DNA from: Novipirellula caenicola
GTDB lineage: Bacteria > Planctomycetota > Planctomycetia > Pirellulales > Pirellulaceae
Direction: 5' to 3'
NCBI RefSeq assembly: GCF_039545035.1
Contig: NZ_BAABRO010000014.1
Span: 1 to 64,000 of the forward strand
Length of the DNA stretch: 64,000 bases
Both the position numbers and the translations under genes were made by a program. Shown here piece by piece: positions 8,769-16,725 of the stretch (position 1 is the stretch's first letter; each line of letters begins with the position of its first letter). Under the pieces are notes generated by a model. That model worked only from the letters and a program-made list of their open reading frames with translations, was not told the DNA's origin and made no database searches.

Positions 8769-10118
8769 ATGTCAACGTCACGTCGTCATTTTTTGAAAAC
8801 CACGGCCGCAGCGGGCTCGATCGCCGCAGTGGCCAGCCCTGCGATTGCCGCTGATTCTGGTAAAAAGCTTCGTCTCGCCGCGATCGGCGTCGGCGGAAGC
8901 CGCGGACGCTACAACCGAGGCGGCAACATCGCTCGCAGCGCCGCAAAGTATGCTGAAATGGTGGCGGTTTGTGACGTCGATGACTTGCATACCCAAGAGT
9001 TCAACGACGCGTTTGCGGGCAAATTGAATACGTATCGCGACTATCGTGAGATGTTGGAAAAAGAGAAGCCGGATGTCGTCACGATTGGGACGCCGGATCA
9101 TTGGCATGTTCCGATCGCAATCGCCGCGCTTCGTAGCGGAGCCGATGTGTATTGCGAAAAACCGTTGACACTGACGATCGACGAAGGCAAACAGATCCGC
9201 AAGGTGGTCGAACAGACCGGCCGGGTTTTTCAAGTCGGAACGCAGCAACGCAGCAGCAAGTCGTTGTTCCTAACCGCAGTCGCAATGGTCCACTGCGGGA
9301 TGCTTGGTGAGAACGTCAACGCCTACCTTGCCATCGGTGGTGCGCCCGACGATGGGCCGTTCGAGACCGAGAATCCGCCCGAAGATCTCGATTGGGACAG
9401 GTGGGTCGGGCCGGCGCCCGAAGCGGGCTATTGTGAACAGCGCCGCCGCATGTTTCGATGGTTCTTCGAGTACTCTGGCGGCAAGATGACGGATTGGGGG
9501 GCACACCATATCGATATTGCTCAGTGGGCGTTGGCGCCCGGTGAGGATGGCCCCATCAAGGTCGCCGGGTCTGGCAAGTTCACCAAGCATGTGCCTTCGG
9601 ATTTCAATTGGAATGCCTTCTTTGCAGGCGACGCTGCACTGCCGAACGGTTACAACACGGCGACCGAGTTCCATATCGATTTGACCTTTGCCAGTGGTTC
9701 GCTGATCAGCGTCAATCATCATTACAAGCGCGAAGGCGACAACGTCGACTTTTCCAACGGGATCTTGTTCGAAGGCGACAAAGGACGCATCTTTGTCAAT
9801 CGCGGCAAGCTCGAAGGGCGGCCCGTGGATCAGCTGACCGATGAAGATCGCAAAACGCTTGATGAAAAAATTGTCGAGCTGTGTCATGGCAAGGAACCAG
9901 GCAATCATATGGGCAACTTCTTTGCCTGCATCGAAGACCGGAGCAAACCGATTTCGGACGTTTGGTCTCATCATCGCACGATGACCTCGTGCCACCTGTG
10001 TAACATCGCATTGATGTTGGGCCGCGAATTGAAGTGGGATCCAAAATCAGAGCAGTTTGTCGACGATGAACAAGCCAACGCGTTGATGACTCGCAAATCA
10101 CGCGACAAATTTGCTTGA
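8769..10118 (+). CDS. Tat-exported Gfo/Idh/MocA family oxidoreductase
   Basis: A 449-residue NAD(P)-dependent sugar oxidoreductase-like protein. The N-terminus is a twin-arginine signal, SRRHFLKTTAAAG, then a hydrophobic stretch and an AIA cleavage site, so it should fold in the cytoplasm and be exported with cofactor. The Rossmann fingerprint is GVGGSRGRYN-like (about residues 42-51), and the family EKP motif appears as YCEKPLTL with GTPDHWHVPIA before it. The C-terminal half contains WGAHHIDIAQWAL. Planctomycetes encode many exported paralogues, and the substrate is unknown. ATG start at 8769; convergent with the ThuA-like gene. Confidence 0.9.
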   Translation: MSTSRRHFLKTTAAAGSIAAVASPAIAADSGKKLRLAAIGVGGSRGRYNRGGNIARSAAKYAEMVAVCDVDDLHTQEFNDAFAGKLNTYRDYREMLEKEKPDVVTIGTPDHWHVPIAIAALRSGADVYCEKPLTLTIDEGKQIRKVVEQTGRVFQVGTQQRSSKSLFLTAVAMVHCGMLGENVNAYLAIGGAPDDGPFETENPPEDLDWDRWVGPAPEAGYCEQRRRMFRWFFEYSGGKMTDWGAHHIDIAQWALAPGEDGPIKVAGSGKFTKHVPSDFNWNAFFAGDAALPNGYNTATEFHIDLTFASGSLISVNHHYKREGDNVDFSNGILFEGDKGRIFVNRGKLEGRPVDQLTDEDRKTLDEKIVELCHGKEPGNHMGNFFACIEDRSKPISDVWSHHRTMTSCHLCNIALMLGRELKWDPKSEQFVDDEQANALMTRKSRDKFA

Positions 10119-10152
10119 GGTGGCTTGCCGGCCGCTCACTCGCCAAAAAGAA

Positions 10153-10178
10153 ACGGCGACGCGTGATCGCGTCGCCGT
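10153..10178 (-). terminator. Hairpin between convergent genes, probable terminator for the ThuA-like gene
   Basis: acggcgacgcg (10153-10163) pairs perfectly with cgcgtcgccgt (10168-10178) around tgat. Read leftward it is followed by ttctttttgg, a T-rich tail, so it fits a terminator of the leftward ThuA-like gene. Read rightward no T tract follows. Two copies of gcgtgaaagtcgactg (near 10216 and 10251) lie between it and that gene. Confidence 0.6.
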
Positions 10179-10274
10179 GTAAGTGTAATGCTCGACCGAG
10201 AGTGAAGGTCGAGTTAGCGTGAAAGTCGACTGGGCATGAATGCTGAATGGGCGTGAAAGTCGACTGCGCGGCAC

Positions 10275-11363
10275 TTATTTTGCCGAGCCGTTTTTCTTCT
10301 TCGCGGCAGGTTTCGCTTCGCTTGCTGGGGCTTCGTCGCGAGCGGGCATGATTGGCGAATCCCAGCCTGCCAATTCTTGCGGCTTCACCTGTTTGCGGTG
10401 ACCGCCAAAGCTAAAGGTCGATGGATCGTAGGGGCCCACGAAATCGATATTGAGATCGCCGGTGATTTCGTCTTCCATCCCCAACGCCCACAGAGTGCCG
10501 TTGATCATCATTCGACGGAACCCGTCGTTTTGAATGTCTTCGGATGCACCATAGGTGGTGGTGAAGACGCGTCCTTGGTTTCCGTTTTCGCCCTCGTACG
10601 TTCGCACCCAAACACCGGGACAAGGTTTCTTGTCGTCGGCTTCGGGCGAGTCCGGTGTCATTCCTTGCAGCGGTTGAGCATTGGCAAGGACAACGCTGTT
10701 CGCTTCGGGTTCCGTCCAATAGCCGCCGGCTTCGACCCAAGGGTTTTCGACGCCTCGCAAAATGGGATGATCAGCATTCTCGGGAATAATCTCTAAGCGA
10801 GTGCTCATCACGTGGTTGCGGCCGTAATGCCCCGCCCAAGTCTCGCCAAGCACTTGTCGGCCAAAGCCGCCCTTCATTTCGTCGCCTTTATACCGATAGT
10901 CGAACTTCGCGAACGGTGAAGTTGCGGGAATCTTAAACGCATGCGTACTGGTTCGCGTGCCCACAACCGGCCCGCCTCGGCTCAAGTAGTCCGCAATCGG
11001 CTGCATTTGATCGGCGGGAAAGTTTTGGAAGCGTAGTCCAAACACCAACAAGTCGGCCGAATTGACGGCATCGGTATGAGGCATGTTGTTGTTGCCGGGG
11101 GTAATGTATCCCGTTTTCGGATCGACATTAAACAGCACCGTGCATTTAAATCCATGCCGTTTGGCGAGGATTCGAGCCAACGCGGGAAGCGTTTCCTCGC
11201 TGCGATATTCATGATCACCAGCAAGGAAGACGATGTGTTTGCCGCTGCCGATGCCGTCGGTGCCTTGGTACACCAACGGCGAATCCGCAGCAAAACCGCT
11301 GGCACTTAATAACATTGTCGCAACGAAGCTGACTGCAGCCCAAGTCGTCAAGGGTTGTCGCAT
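10275..11363 (-). CDS. Secreted ThuA-like (class I glutamine amidotransferase-fold) protein
   Basis: A 362-residue protein with a clear signal peptide (RQPLTTWAAVSFVATMLL, then ASGFAADS). The mature part opens with HIVFLAGDHEYRSEET, followed by ADLLVFGLRFQNFP and a GGPVVGTRTSTHAF nucleophile-elbow-like region, the layout of the ThuA / trehalose-utilisation family. The C-terminus is a Lys/Ala-rich tail. The start ATG 11363 follows GAGGT; an in-frame ATG-less extension to 11408 is rejected. In planctomycetes such proteins often occur near Gfo/Idh/MocA oxidoreductases, as here (convergent neighbour), suggesting carbohydrate metabolism, but no reaction is established. Confidence 0.85.
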   Translation of the reverse strand: MRQPLTTWAAVSFVATMLLSASGFAADSPLVYQGTDGIGSGKHIVFLAGDHEYRSEETLPALARILAKRHGFKCTVLFNVDPKTGYITPGNNNMPHTDAVNSADLLVFGLRFQNFPADQMQPIADYLSRGGPVVGTRTSTHAFKIPATSPFAKFDYRYKGDEMKGGFGRQVLGETWAGHYGRNHVMSTRLEIIPENADHPILRGVENPWVEAGGYWTEPEANSVVLANAQPLQGMTPDSPEADDKKPCPGVWVRTYEGENGNQGRVFTTTYGASEDIQNDGFRRMMINGTLWALGMEDEITGDLNIDFVGPYDPSTFSFGGHRKQVKPQELAGWDSPIMPARDEAPASEAKPAAKKKNGSAK

Positions 11364-11541
11364 TAAACCGACCTCTAAAAATTGTCGTTGGGGTTTATCG
11401 AAGGCCAATTGGCGGCACCATCATAGCATGCCGGTTGCGAAGGTTTTGCCCATGTCACGGAAAACGGACGGAACCCGACAATCTTCGAGGGGTTCTATTG
11501 ATGTGTGACCGCCCCCCATCCCTGATTTGTAGGTAACCAAG

Positions 11542-12393
11542 ATGACTGTATCAGAAGAAAATCCAGATCGCTGTATCCCAATCCGCAGTGTGCCGATCGA
11601 AGCGAACTCTCGTTTCACCTGGAAACGAGCAACGGGACTTGTGCTGTTGGCGGGTGCGTTGTCGCTGCCAACGATTCAGCCCTCGTTTGCAACTCCCGTT
11701 CAGGATCAAGATCAGGAAAGCGGCCAGCAAGAACGTGGTCGGCGTGACGGTGAGCGACGGGAAGGCGGGCAACGTGGTTTCCGCGATCGTGCTGGTGGTG
11801 AACGTGGCCCCGAAGACCGAGGTCCCCGCGACCGAGGACCGGGTGGTCCCGAGGCTGCTGAAATGATGAGACGGTTGCCGATCGTCGCGGCGCTAGACGC
11901 CAATCGCGACGGAAAAATTTCGAAAGAAGAAATTGACAACGCCGCAGTCGCCCTCCGCAAATTGGACAAAAATGGTGACGGTGCGTTGACGATCGAAGAG
12001 CTTCGTCCGCAGGGCGATTTCGCAGGCCGGCCACGTGACGGTGAAAACGGCGATCGCGGTCCGCGGCGGGGAGAAGGCGGCGGAATGATACCGCGCGAAG
12101 CAATGGAAAATCCTGAACAGTTCGCACGGATGTTGTTTGAACGACGCGATGCCAATTCCGACGATAAGTTGACCGGAGACGAGATCCCAGAACCAATGCG
12201 CGAGCGATTAAGAGGGATCGATACCAACAACGATGACGCGATCTCGCGAGAAGAATTGGCGACCGCGATGAAGCGTTTCGGCGAAGCGGGACGAGGTGGT
12301 GAGCGAGGAGACATGCGTGGCAGAGGACGCCCGGATGCCGAGGAAGGTGGCAGGACTCCGAAACGTCCTCCTTCCACTTCGGATTCCGAGTAA
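11542..12393 (+). CDS. Exported EF-hand calcium-binding protein
   Basis: A 283-residue protein with a hydrophobic segment at about residues 31-50 (signal or anchor), then a very Arg/Gly/Asp/Glu-rich linker. Four EF-hand loops occur in two pairs: DANRDGKISKEE and DKNGDGALTIEE, both canonical, and DANSDDKLTGDE and DTNNDDAISREE, in which Asp replaces the usual Gly at loop position 6. Between the pairs is another disordered RPRDGENGDRG-like linker. It likely binds calcium outside the cytoplasmic membrane. The ATG follows AGGTAACCAAG. A strong terminator follows the stop. Confidence 0.88.
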   Translation: MTVSEENPDRCIPIRSVPIEANSRFTWKRATGLVLLAGALSLPTIQPSFATPVQDQDQESGQQERGRRDGERREGGQRGFRDRAGGERGPEDRGPRDRGPGGPEAAEMMRRLPIVAALDANRDGKISKEEIDNAAVALRKLDKNGDGALTIEELRPQGDFAGRPRDGENGDRGPRRGEGGGMIPREAMENPEQFARMLFERRDANSDDKLTGDEIPEPMRERLRGIDTNNDDAISREELATAMKRFGEAGRGGERGDMRGRGRPDAEEGGRTPKRPPSTSDSE

Positions 12394-12413
12394 CCACAAC
12401 GGTAACCCTGCAC

Positions 12414-12452
12414 ACGACGTCGACTTGGATTCCAAGTCGACGTCGTTCTTTT
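12414..12452 (+). terminator. Rho-independent terminator after the EF-hand gene
   Basis: Arm acgacgtcgacttgga (12414-12429) pairs perfectly over 16 bases with tccaagtcgacgtcgt (12431-12446), and tctttt follows. It lies 21 bp past the EF-hand stop codon and points rightward. Confidence 0.9.
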
Positions 12453-12497
12453 GACCGATCCATGCTGGGACCGCGTGCCCGAGCCGGGCACCGTTGT

Positions 12498-13337
12498 TTA
12501 GCCCGCGACCTTGGCCATTGCCGCGCGGGCGACCGCGACACACTCTCGGATTTCCGCCAGCGGATTTTGGGGATTCTCTTCGTACTCAAGCGAAACGGCA
12601 CCATTTTTGGGAAAGCCAACTTGCTGAAGTGCAAAAAAGACGCCTTCGACATCGAGATGGCCTTTGCCCAAGATGACTCCCTCGGTCTTCTGTTTCATCT
12701 CGGCGAAATCTTTCAAGTGGATTCCATACAGCCGGCCTTTCAGCGATCGGATGACATCGGTCGCGTTTTCCCCGGATCGAATGTAATGGCCCAGGTCGGC
12801 ACAGGCGCCGATCCGTTCATCACGTCCTTCGATGGCGCGAAGCACGTCGACCACCTTGTTGTAGCGATGGCCGGGACCATGATTGTGAATCGCAATCCGA
12901 ATATCAAACTCCTTGACCAAATCATCAAGGTTGTCGAACGATTCAGGGCTCGGATCCGCGGTGATCGTGGGAATTTCTAGGGCCTTGGCGAATTCGAAAA
13001 CCTTTCGGTTGGCGGCTTCGTTCTTGCCGAATCCATTGACGCCATGAGCCGAGATGGAAAGTCCCAATTCGGCGACTTTGGCCTTCATTTTTGCGATCTC
13101 ATCCGCCGAAGCATTGGTCGACAACATGCCACTATAGAATTCGACTTGATCAAACCCGAGATCCTTAGCGTGACGCAGGGCCTCGTCCACCTTGTATCCG
13201 CGAAGCGAGTACAGTTGGATGCCCAGTGGGGCATGGTCCGCCTCGGCGGCGATGCCGGTCGATGGCAGCGCGGCGACCGCGGCTGTGGTGGCCGTTGCCG
13301 CGAGGAAACCGCGTCGTGAAAGCGTCAGAGAAGTCAT
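12498..13337 (-). CDS. Tat-exported sugar phosphate isomerase/epimerase-like TIM-barrel protein
   Basis: A 279-residue protein of the xylose-isomerase-like TIM barrel family (AP endonuclease 2 superfamily). The N-terminus LSRRGFLAATATTAAVAALP is a twin-arginine signal. Visible barrel motifs are GIQLYSLR, FDQVEFYSG, SAHGVNGFG, IAIHNHGPG and ADLGHYIRSG, and the C-terminal SLEYEENP supplies a likely metal-ligand Glu. Members isomerise or epimerise sugars or act on inositol-type substrates with divalent metal. No substrate can be assigned. ATG at 13337. It is convergent with the EF-hand gene. Confidence 0.87.
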   Translation of the reverse strand: MTSLTLSRRGFLAATATTAAVAALPSTGIAAEADHAPLGIQLYSLRGYKVDEALRHAKDLGFDQVEFYSGMLSTNASADEIAKMKAKVAELGLSISAHGVNGFGKNEAANRKVFEFAKALEIPTITADPSPESFDNLDDLVKEFDIRIAIHNHGPGHRYNKVVDVLRAIEGRDERIGACADLGHYIRSGENATDVIRSLKGRLYGIHLKDFAEMKQKTEGVILGKGHLDVEGVFFALQQVGFPKNGAVSLEYEENPQNPLAEIRECVAVARAAMAKVAG

Positions 13338-13633
13338 GGGAAGTATGCTCCAAAACTAATAGGTGGGAGGGAAAGGTTGGGGAAATGAATTCCAATCCTA
13401 ACACACCCTACTTTCGACTGAAGCCAACGAGCGATTATTATTATGAATCTCCGATGCATTCAGCAATGGTTCACGCAATCCGATTCATGCAATCCGGTTT
13501 GCTCAGCTGGGGGAAACCTGGATTGTCTGTAGAGCAATTCGTCAACCTGTTGTCGAAACGTGCTTCGTTTGCATTGGCTGGACGCGTCGAAATGGATACG
13601 CAGGTTCTGCTGCCTTAACCCGGATGGACATCA

Positions 13634-14107
13634 ATGTCGAACGATCCTTTCCCACCCAATCCCTACAGTCCCAATCCGCATGGTTCGGCAGGATATCAAG
13701 GTCCTGGAAACGCCACTAACGCCGCCGATGCCGTCAGCGCCCCGGCGATATCGCTGATCGTGGTGTCGCTGATCTGCATCTTGTGTTTGCTGATCGCATT
13801 AGGTGTCGACGCGTTCCTGGTGTTCAGTGGCATGGCGGATCGACTGCAGGAAAACAATGCGGGATTTAGCAAGGAAACACAGATCAAGGTCCGTGTGATC
13901 GGTTCATTGGTGCTGATTGCGATCAACAGTTTCATCCTGTTTACCGCGATCCGAATGAAGTCGCTGAGAAGCTACCCGCTGGCGTTGACCGGCGCGATCT
14001 TGGCTGCAATCCCATGCATCAGCCCTTGCTATTTTATCGGCATCCCGTTTGGAATTTGGGCGACCATCGTGCTGATGCGTCCCGAAGTCAAACAAGCGTT
14101 CCGCTAG
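13634..14107 (+). CDS. Small membrane protein with Pro-rich N-terminus, unknown function
   Basis: A 157-residue protein. Residues 1-36 are rich in Asn, Pro and Ser (NPYSPNPHG-like), then three hydrophobic segments at about 39-66, 90-108 and 117-146, with a charged amphipathic stretch (residues 70-88) between the first two. This Pro-rich plus few-helix layout is common among uncharacterised planctomycete membrane proteins. No catalytic residues are apparent. ATG 13634; no clear ribosome site. The 296 bp upstream of it hold nothing I recognise. Confidence 0.7.
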   Translation: MSNDPFPPNPYSPNPHGSAGYQGPGNATNAADAVSAPAISLIVVSLICILCLLIALGVDAFLVFSGMADRLQENNAGFSKETQIKVRVIGSLVLIAINSFILFTAIRMKSLRSYPLALTGAILAAIPCISPCYFIGIPFGIWATIVLMRPEVKQAFR

Positions 14108-14126
14108 CCGTTCTGCTAGACCTCAC

Positions 14127-14162
14127 AAAAAAAAACAGAGACAAGCAAACCGCTTGTCTCTG
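14127..14162 (-). terminator. Rho-independent terminator for the cytochrome-like gene (leftward)
   Basis: cagagacaagc (14136-14146) pairs with gcttgtctctg (14152-14162), an 11-bp perfect stem with loop aaacc. On the leftward strand it is followed by nine T residues (the A run 14127-14135). It lies 110 bp past the stop of the leftward cytochrome-like gene and 20 bp past the convergent membrane-protein gene. Confidence 0.88.
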
Positions 14163-14271
14163 TCGTGGTGGGTTTCGTTCGTCACGCATCCGTATCGTCG
14201 TGCATTCACCGGTCGGCGAACATACGGCTATCGACGATCCGAAGTCGTTATGATCAATCGCGAGAGGATTT

Positions 14272-14667
14272 TTAGCTGGGTTTGTGCTCGCTATGGCAAG
14301 CTTTGCAATTGGAGGCGTTTTTCAGCATCGCCGCAGCTTGCGCATCTCCTTTGATGATCTTTTGGCTTGCTTCGACCAATAGCTTGTTCAGCTTGTTCCA
14401 ACTTTCTTCGCTACCTCGCGGTGGCGTTGCTTTGCTCATTGCAACCAGCATCGCATGCAACTCTTTCTTTTCTTCGTCGGACGCGGTTCCCGAGGCAACT
14501 TTCTTCAGAAGGGGACCCTTGAAGCAGGTTTTCATGACCGCTTTGATCGAAGGCTTCTTCGCGTCTTCTTCTTCAGCCATTGCAGTGAAGGGGCTGACAA
14601 TCGGCAGGCAAATCGAGGCGGCGACCAAAACGCTACAGGCAATCTGGAAAAACTTTGTTTTTGACAT
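14272..14667 (-). CDS. Exported mono-haem cytochrome c'-like protein
   Basis: A 131-residue protein with an N-terminal signal peptide (KFFQIACSVLVAASICLP, cleavage near AMA). One covalent haem motif CKACH lies only seven residues from the C-terminus, and the preceding 90 residues are predicted helical (SDEEKKELHAMLVAMSKA, KLLVEASQKIIKGD). A C-terminal haem motif on a helical bundle is the plan of cytochrome c'/c556. A Met for axial ligation cannot be assigned. It likely carries electrons or binds small gases in the periplasm. ATG 14667; it has its own terminator and no operon partner. Confidence 0.75.
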   Translation of the reverse strand: MSKTKFFQIACSVLVAASICLPIVSPFTAMAEEEDAKKPSIKAVMKTCFKGPLLKKVASGTASDEEKKELHAMLVAMSKATPPRGSEESWNKLNKLLVEASQKIIKGDAQAAAMLKNASNCKACHSEHKPS

Positions 14668-15244
14668 AGGTGGGCAATCTTGGGTGGCAGTTCCAAAGGA
14701 TGGAAAAACAAAGGACCCGGACGCGGATCCGTTGCAACGCGATTAGATTAGCGGGTGCCGCAGACGGCCGCCACAATCGGATGACCCGCGGTTGAAAAAT
14801 TCATCGTTTACCCTGCGATGCGGGGCGCTATAGCCATCTTTCCGGCGTGTGAATTGGCGGCCAACTGGCAATGCGATCTACTTTGGGTATCGCTGGCGGC
14901 GCGGGGCCCCGTCTGGTTGCGGCAAGACTAAAACGCGGCCAGTAACCCCGAAACGCGGCAAGCGAGCGCAAAGGTGGCAAAAGTTTTCAATGTTTTCTCT
15001 GCGGGGATGGCATGCTGTTTCCCCAATGTGGTAGGGTATCGGTCTGCGTTTTACGTCTTTTCAAATTTAGCGATATCGCGACCTTTGGCAGTTGTCGGCC
15101 ACCGTGGCATCTGTGTGGATCATCCTAGCGACGGGGTTCTTTTGACAACAAATCTCAGACACGTGATCGTGCGAGTGATTGTGTCAAACACAGGCAAAGT
15201 TCATAATGTGGGGCGGTACGACGTCCCTTGCAAATCGACTCGCA
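14668..15244. other. Intergenic region upstream of galK, nothing recognised
   Basis: About 575 bp between the divergent cytochrome-like gene and galK. A palindrome gcggcgcggggccccg lies near 14898 and the same sequence recurs near 18547. A ttgaca hexamer occurs at 15142 but has no convincing -10 partner. No reading frame looks real. Confidence 0.4.
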
Positions 15245-16480
15245 ATGAATTCTTTCGAAAACACCAGCTATGATGGTCCCGTTGGCGATTTAGTCCATCG
15301 TTTGACCCAGTCCTTCATTTCCGAACATTCGCGTCCTCCGGAATGGATTGTCGCTGCGCCAGGGCGAGTGAATTTGATTGGTGAACACATCGATTACAAC
15401 GATGGGTTTGTGCTGCCGATGGCGATTGAACGCTACGTCGCAATCGCGGCAGCTCCGCGATCGCAAGACAGTGCTCGCGTCGCATCGATTCGCAGCGTTA
15501 ATTTAAATGAACGCGATGAGCTCGATTTGGATGACCTGCCAAAGCCTTCGTTGCCGCCGAAATGGCTGGGTTACATGGGCGGCGTCTTTGCCGGATTCCA
15601 AGATCGAATTGGAAGCGAACGGTTTAGCCAAATCCCGGCGATGGATGTCCTGTTCGAGTCGAACGTCCCTATCGGTGGCGGACTGAGCAGCAGTGCGGCA
15701 CTTGAAGTCGCAACTGCAACGCTGTTGGAAACCATTTCAGGAGTCACGCTGGGGCTCGATGAAAAAGCGTTGCTGTGCCAACAAGCCGAGCATGATTATG
15801 CGGGCGTTCCCTGTGGAATCATGGACCAATTCAGTAGCGTCTTTGGAAAAGAAAACGCTTTCATGTTGCTTGATTGTCGCTCGCAACAAATTCGCCACGT
15901 CCCGTTTGATTCGGACCATGTTTCGATTCTGATCACCAACAGCAACGTCAAACATGAATTGAGCGGTGGCGAGTATGCACAGCGACGTGCTCAATGCGAT
16001 GCTGCACTGAAAAAAATCGGGGTGGCGTCATGGCGTGACGCGACGGTCGATGACATCGAATCTAATCGTGAGTCACTTAGTGACGTCGAATATTCGCGGT
16101 CGTGTCATGTCGTGTCCGAGATCGATCGAACGCAAAAGGCGGCGGTCGCGATCGAGTCGGGGCAATGGGAAACACTCGGTGAATTGATGTACGCGAGCCA
16201 TCGGTCGCTGCAACATGATTACGAAGTCAGTTGCCGTGAATTGGACCTGTTGGTTGAATTAGCACGTGGCATTGGCCGGGCCGGAGGTGTCTATGGATCA
16301 CGGATGACCGGTGGTGGTTTCGGCGGCTGCACGGTCACGTTGGTCGAATCCGACAAAGCGGTCGAGGTCAGTGACCATATTCAGAAACAATACAAAAAAC
16401 AAAGTGGCATTGATGCTCATCTTTTCGCAAGTTTGCCTGCCAAGGGTGCACACGCGATACCGTGTCAATTAAATTATTGA
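15245..16480 (+). CDS. galK: Galactokinase
   Basis: GalK phosphorylates galactose with ATP to galactose 1-phosphate, the first committed step of the Leloir pathway. The 411-residue protein has all GHMP-kinase signatures: the galactokinase signature PGRVNLIGEHIDYNDGF (about residues 39-55), the ATP-binding PIGGGLSSSAALEVA (about 132-146) and the C-terminal GSRMTGGGFGGCTV. ATG 15245 is chosen over an in-frame TTG at 15179, which would put 22 unconserved residues ahead. It is first in a rightward series with a sodium symporter and galM, supporting galactose rather than another sugar. galT and galE are not in the window. Confidence 0.95.
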   Translation: MNSFENTSYDGPVGDLVHRLTQSFISEHSRPPEWIVAAPGRVNLIGEHIDYNDGFVLPMAIERYVAIAAAPRSQDSARVASIRSVNLNERDELDLDDLPKPSLPPKWLGYMGGVFAGFQDRIGSERFSQIPAMDVLFESNVPIGGGLSSSAALEVATATLLETISGVTLGLDEKALLCQQAEHDYAGVPCGIMDQFSSVFGKENAFMLLDCRSQQIRHVPFDSDHVSILITNSNVKHELSGGEYAQRRAQCDAALKKIGVASWRDATVDDIESNRESLSDVEYSRSCHVVSEIDRTQKAAVAIESGQWETLGELMYASHRSLQHDYEVSCRELDLLVELARGIGRAGGVYGSRMTGGGFGGCTVTLVESDKAVEVSDHIQKQYKKQSGIDAHLFASLPAKGAHAIPCQLNY

Positions 16481-16725
16481 GCAAACATTCGCTTGGGATC
16501 GCTAGTCCTAGATCCGCACGACCAATTCGCTCTTTCGTCAATCCATCTTCAGCGCAATGTGGGCCGTCCGGTTTGGGTGAACGCTGAAAGCGCGATCTCT
16601 CGGGCATGCGTCGGTTTTTTAGCCGCGAGTATCAGGTGGTTTGGGGATTCGCGAAGAACTGCATTTTTTTACTTTCCGACGCAGCACGGATGATGCGTTG
16701 AACTTTCAATCAGAACGAGGCATCG

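Noticed and set aside
9270-9995. 241-residue minus-strand protein inside the Gfo/Idh/MocA gene
   Set aside because: It is a shadow of a gene with clear motifs on the plus strand.
11615-12652. 345-residue minus-strand protein over the EF-hand gene
   Set aside because: It spans the terminator and the start of the next gene; Arg-rich antisense of an EF-hand coding region.
15142-15147. Sigma-70 -35 box (ttgaca) for galK
   Set aside because: No acceptable -10 hexamer lies 16-18 bases downstream.
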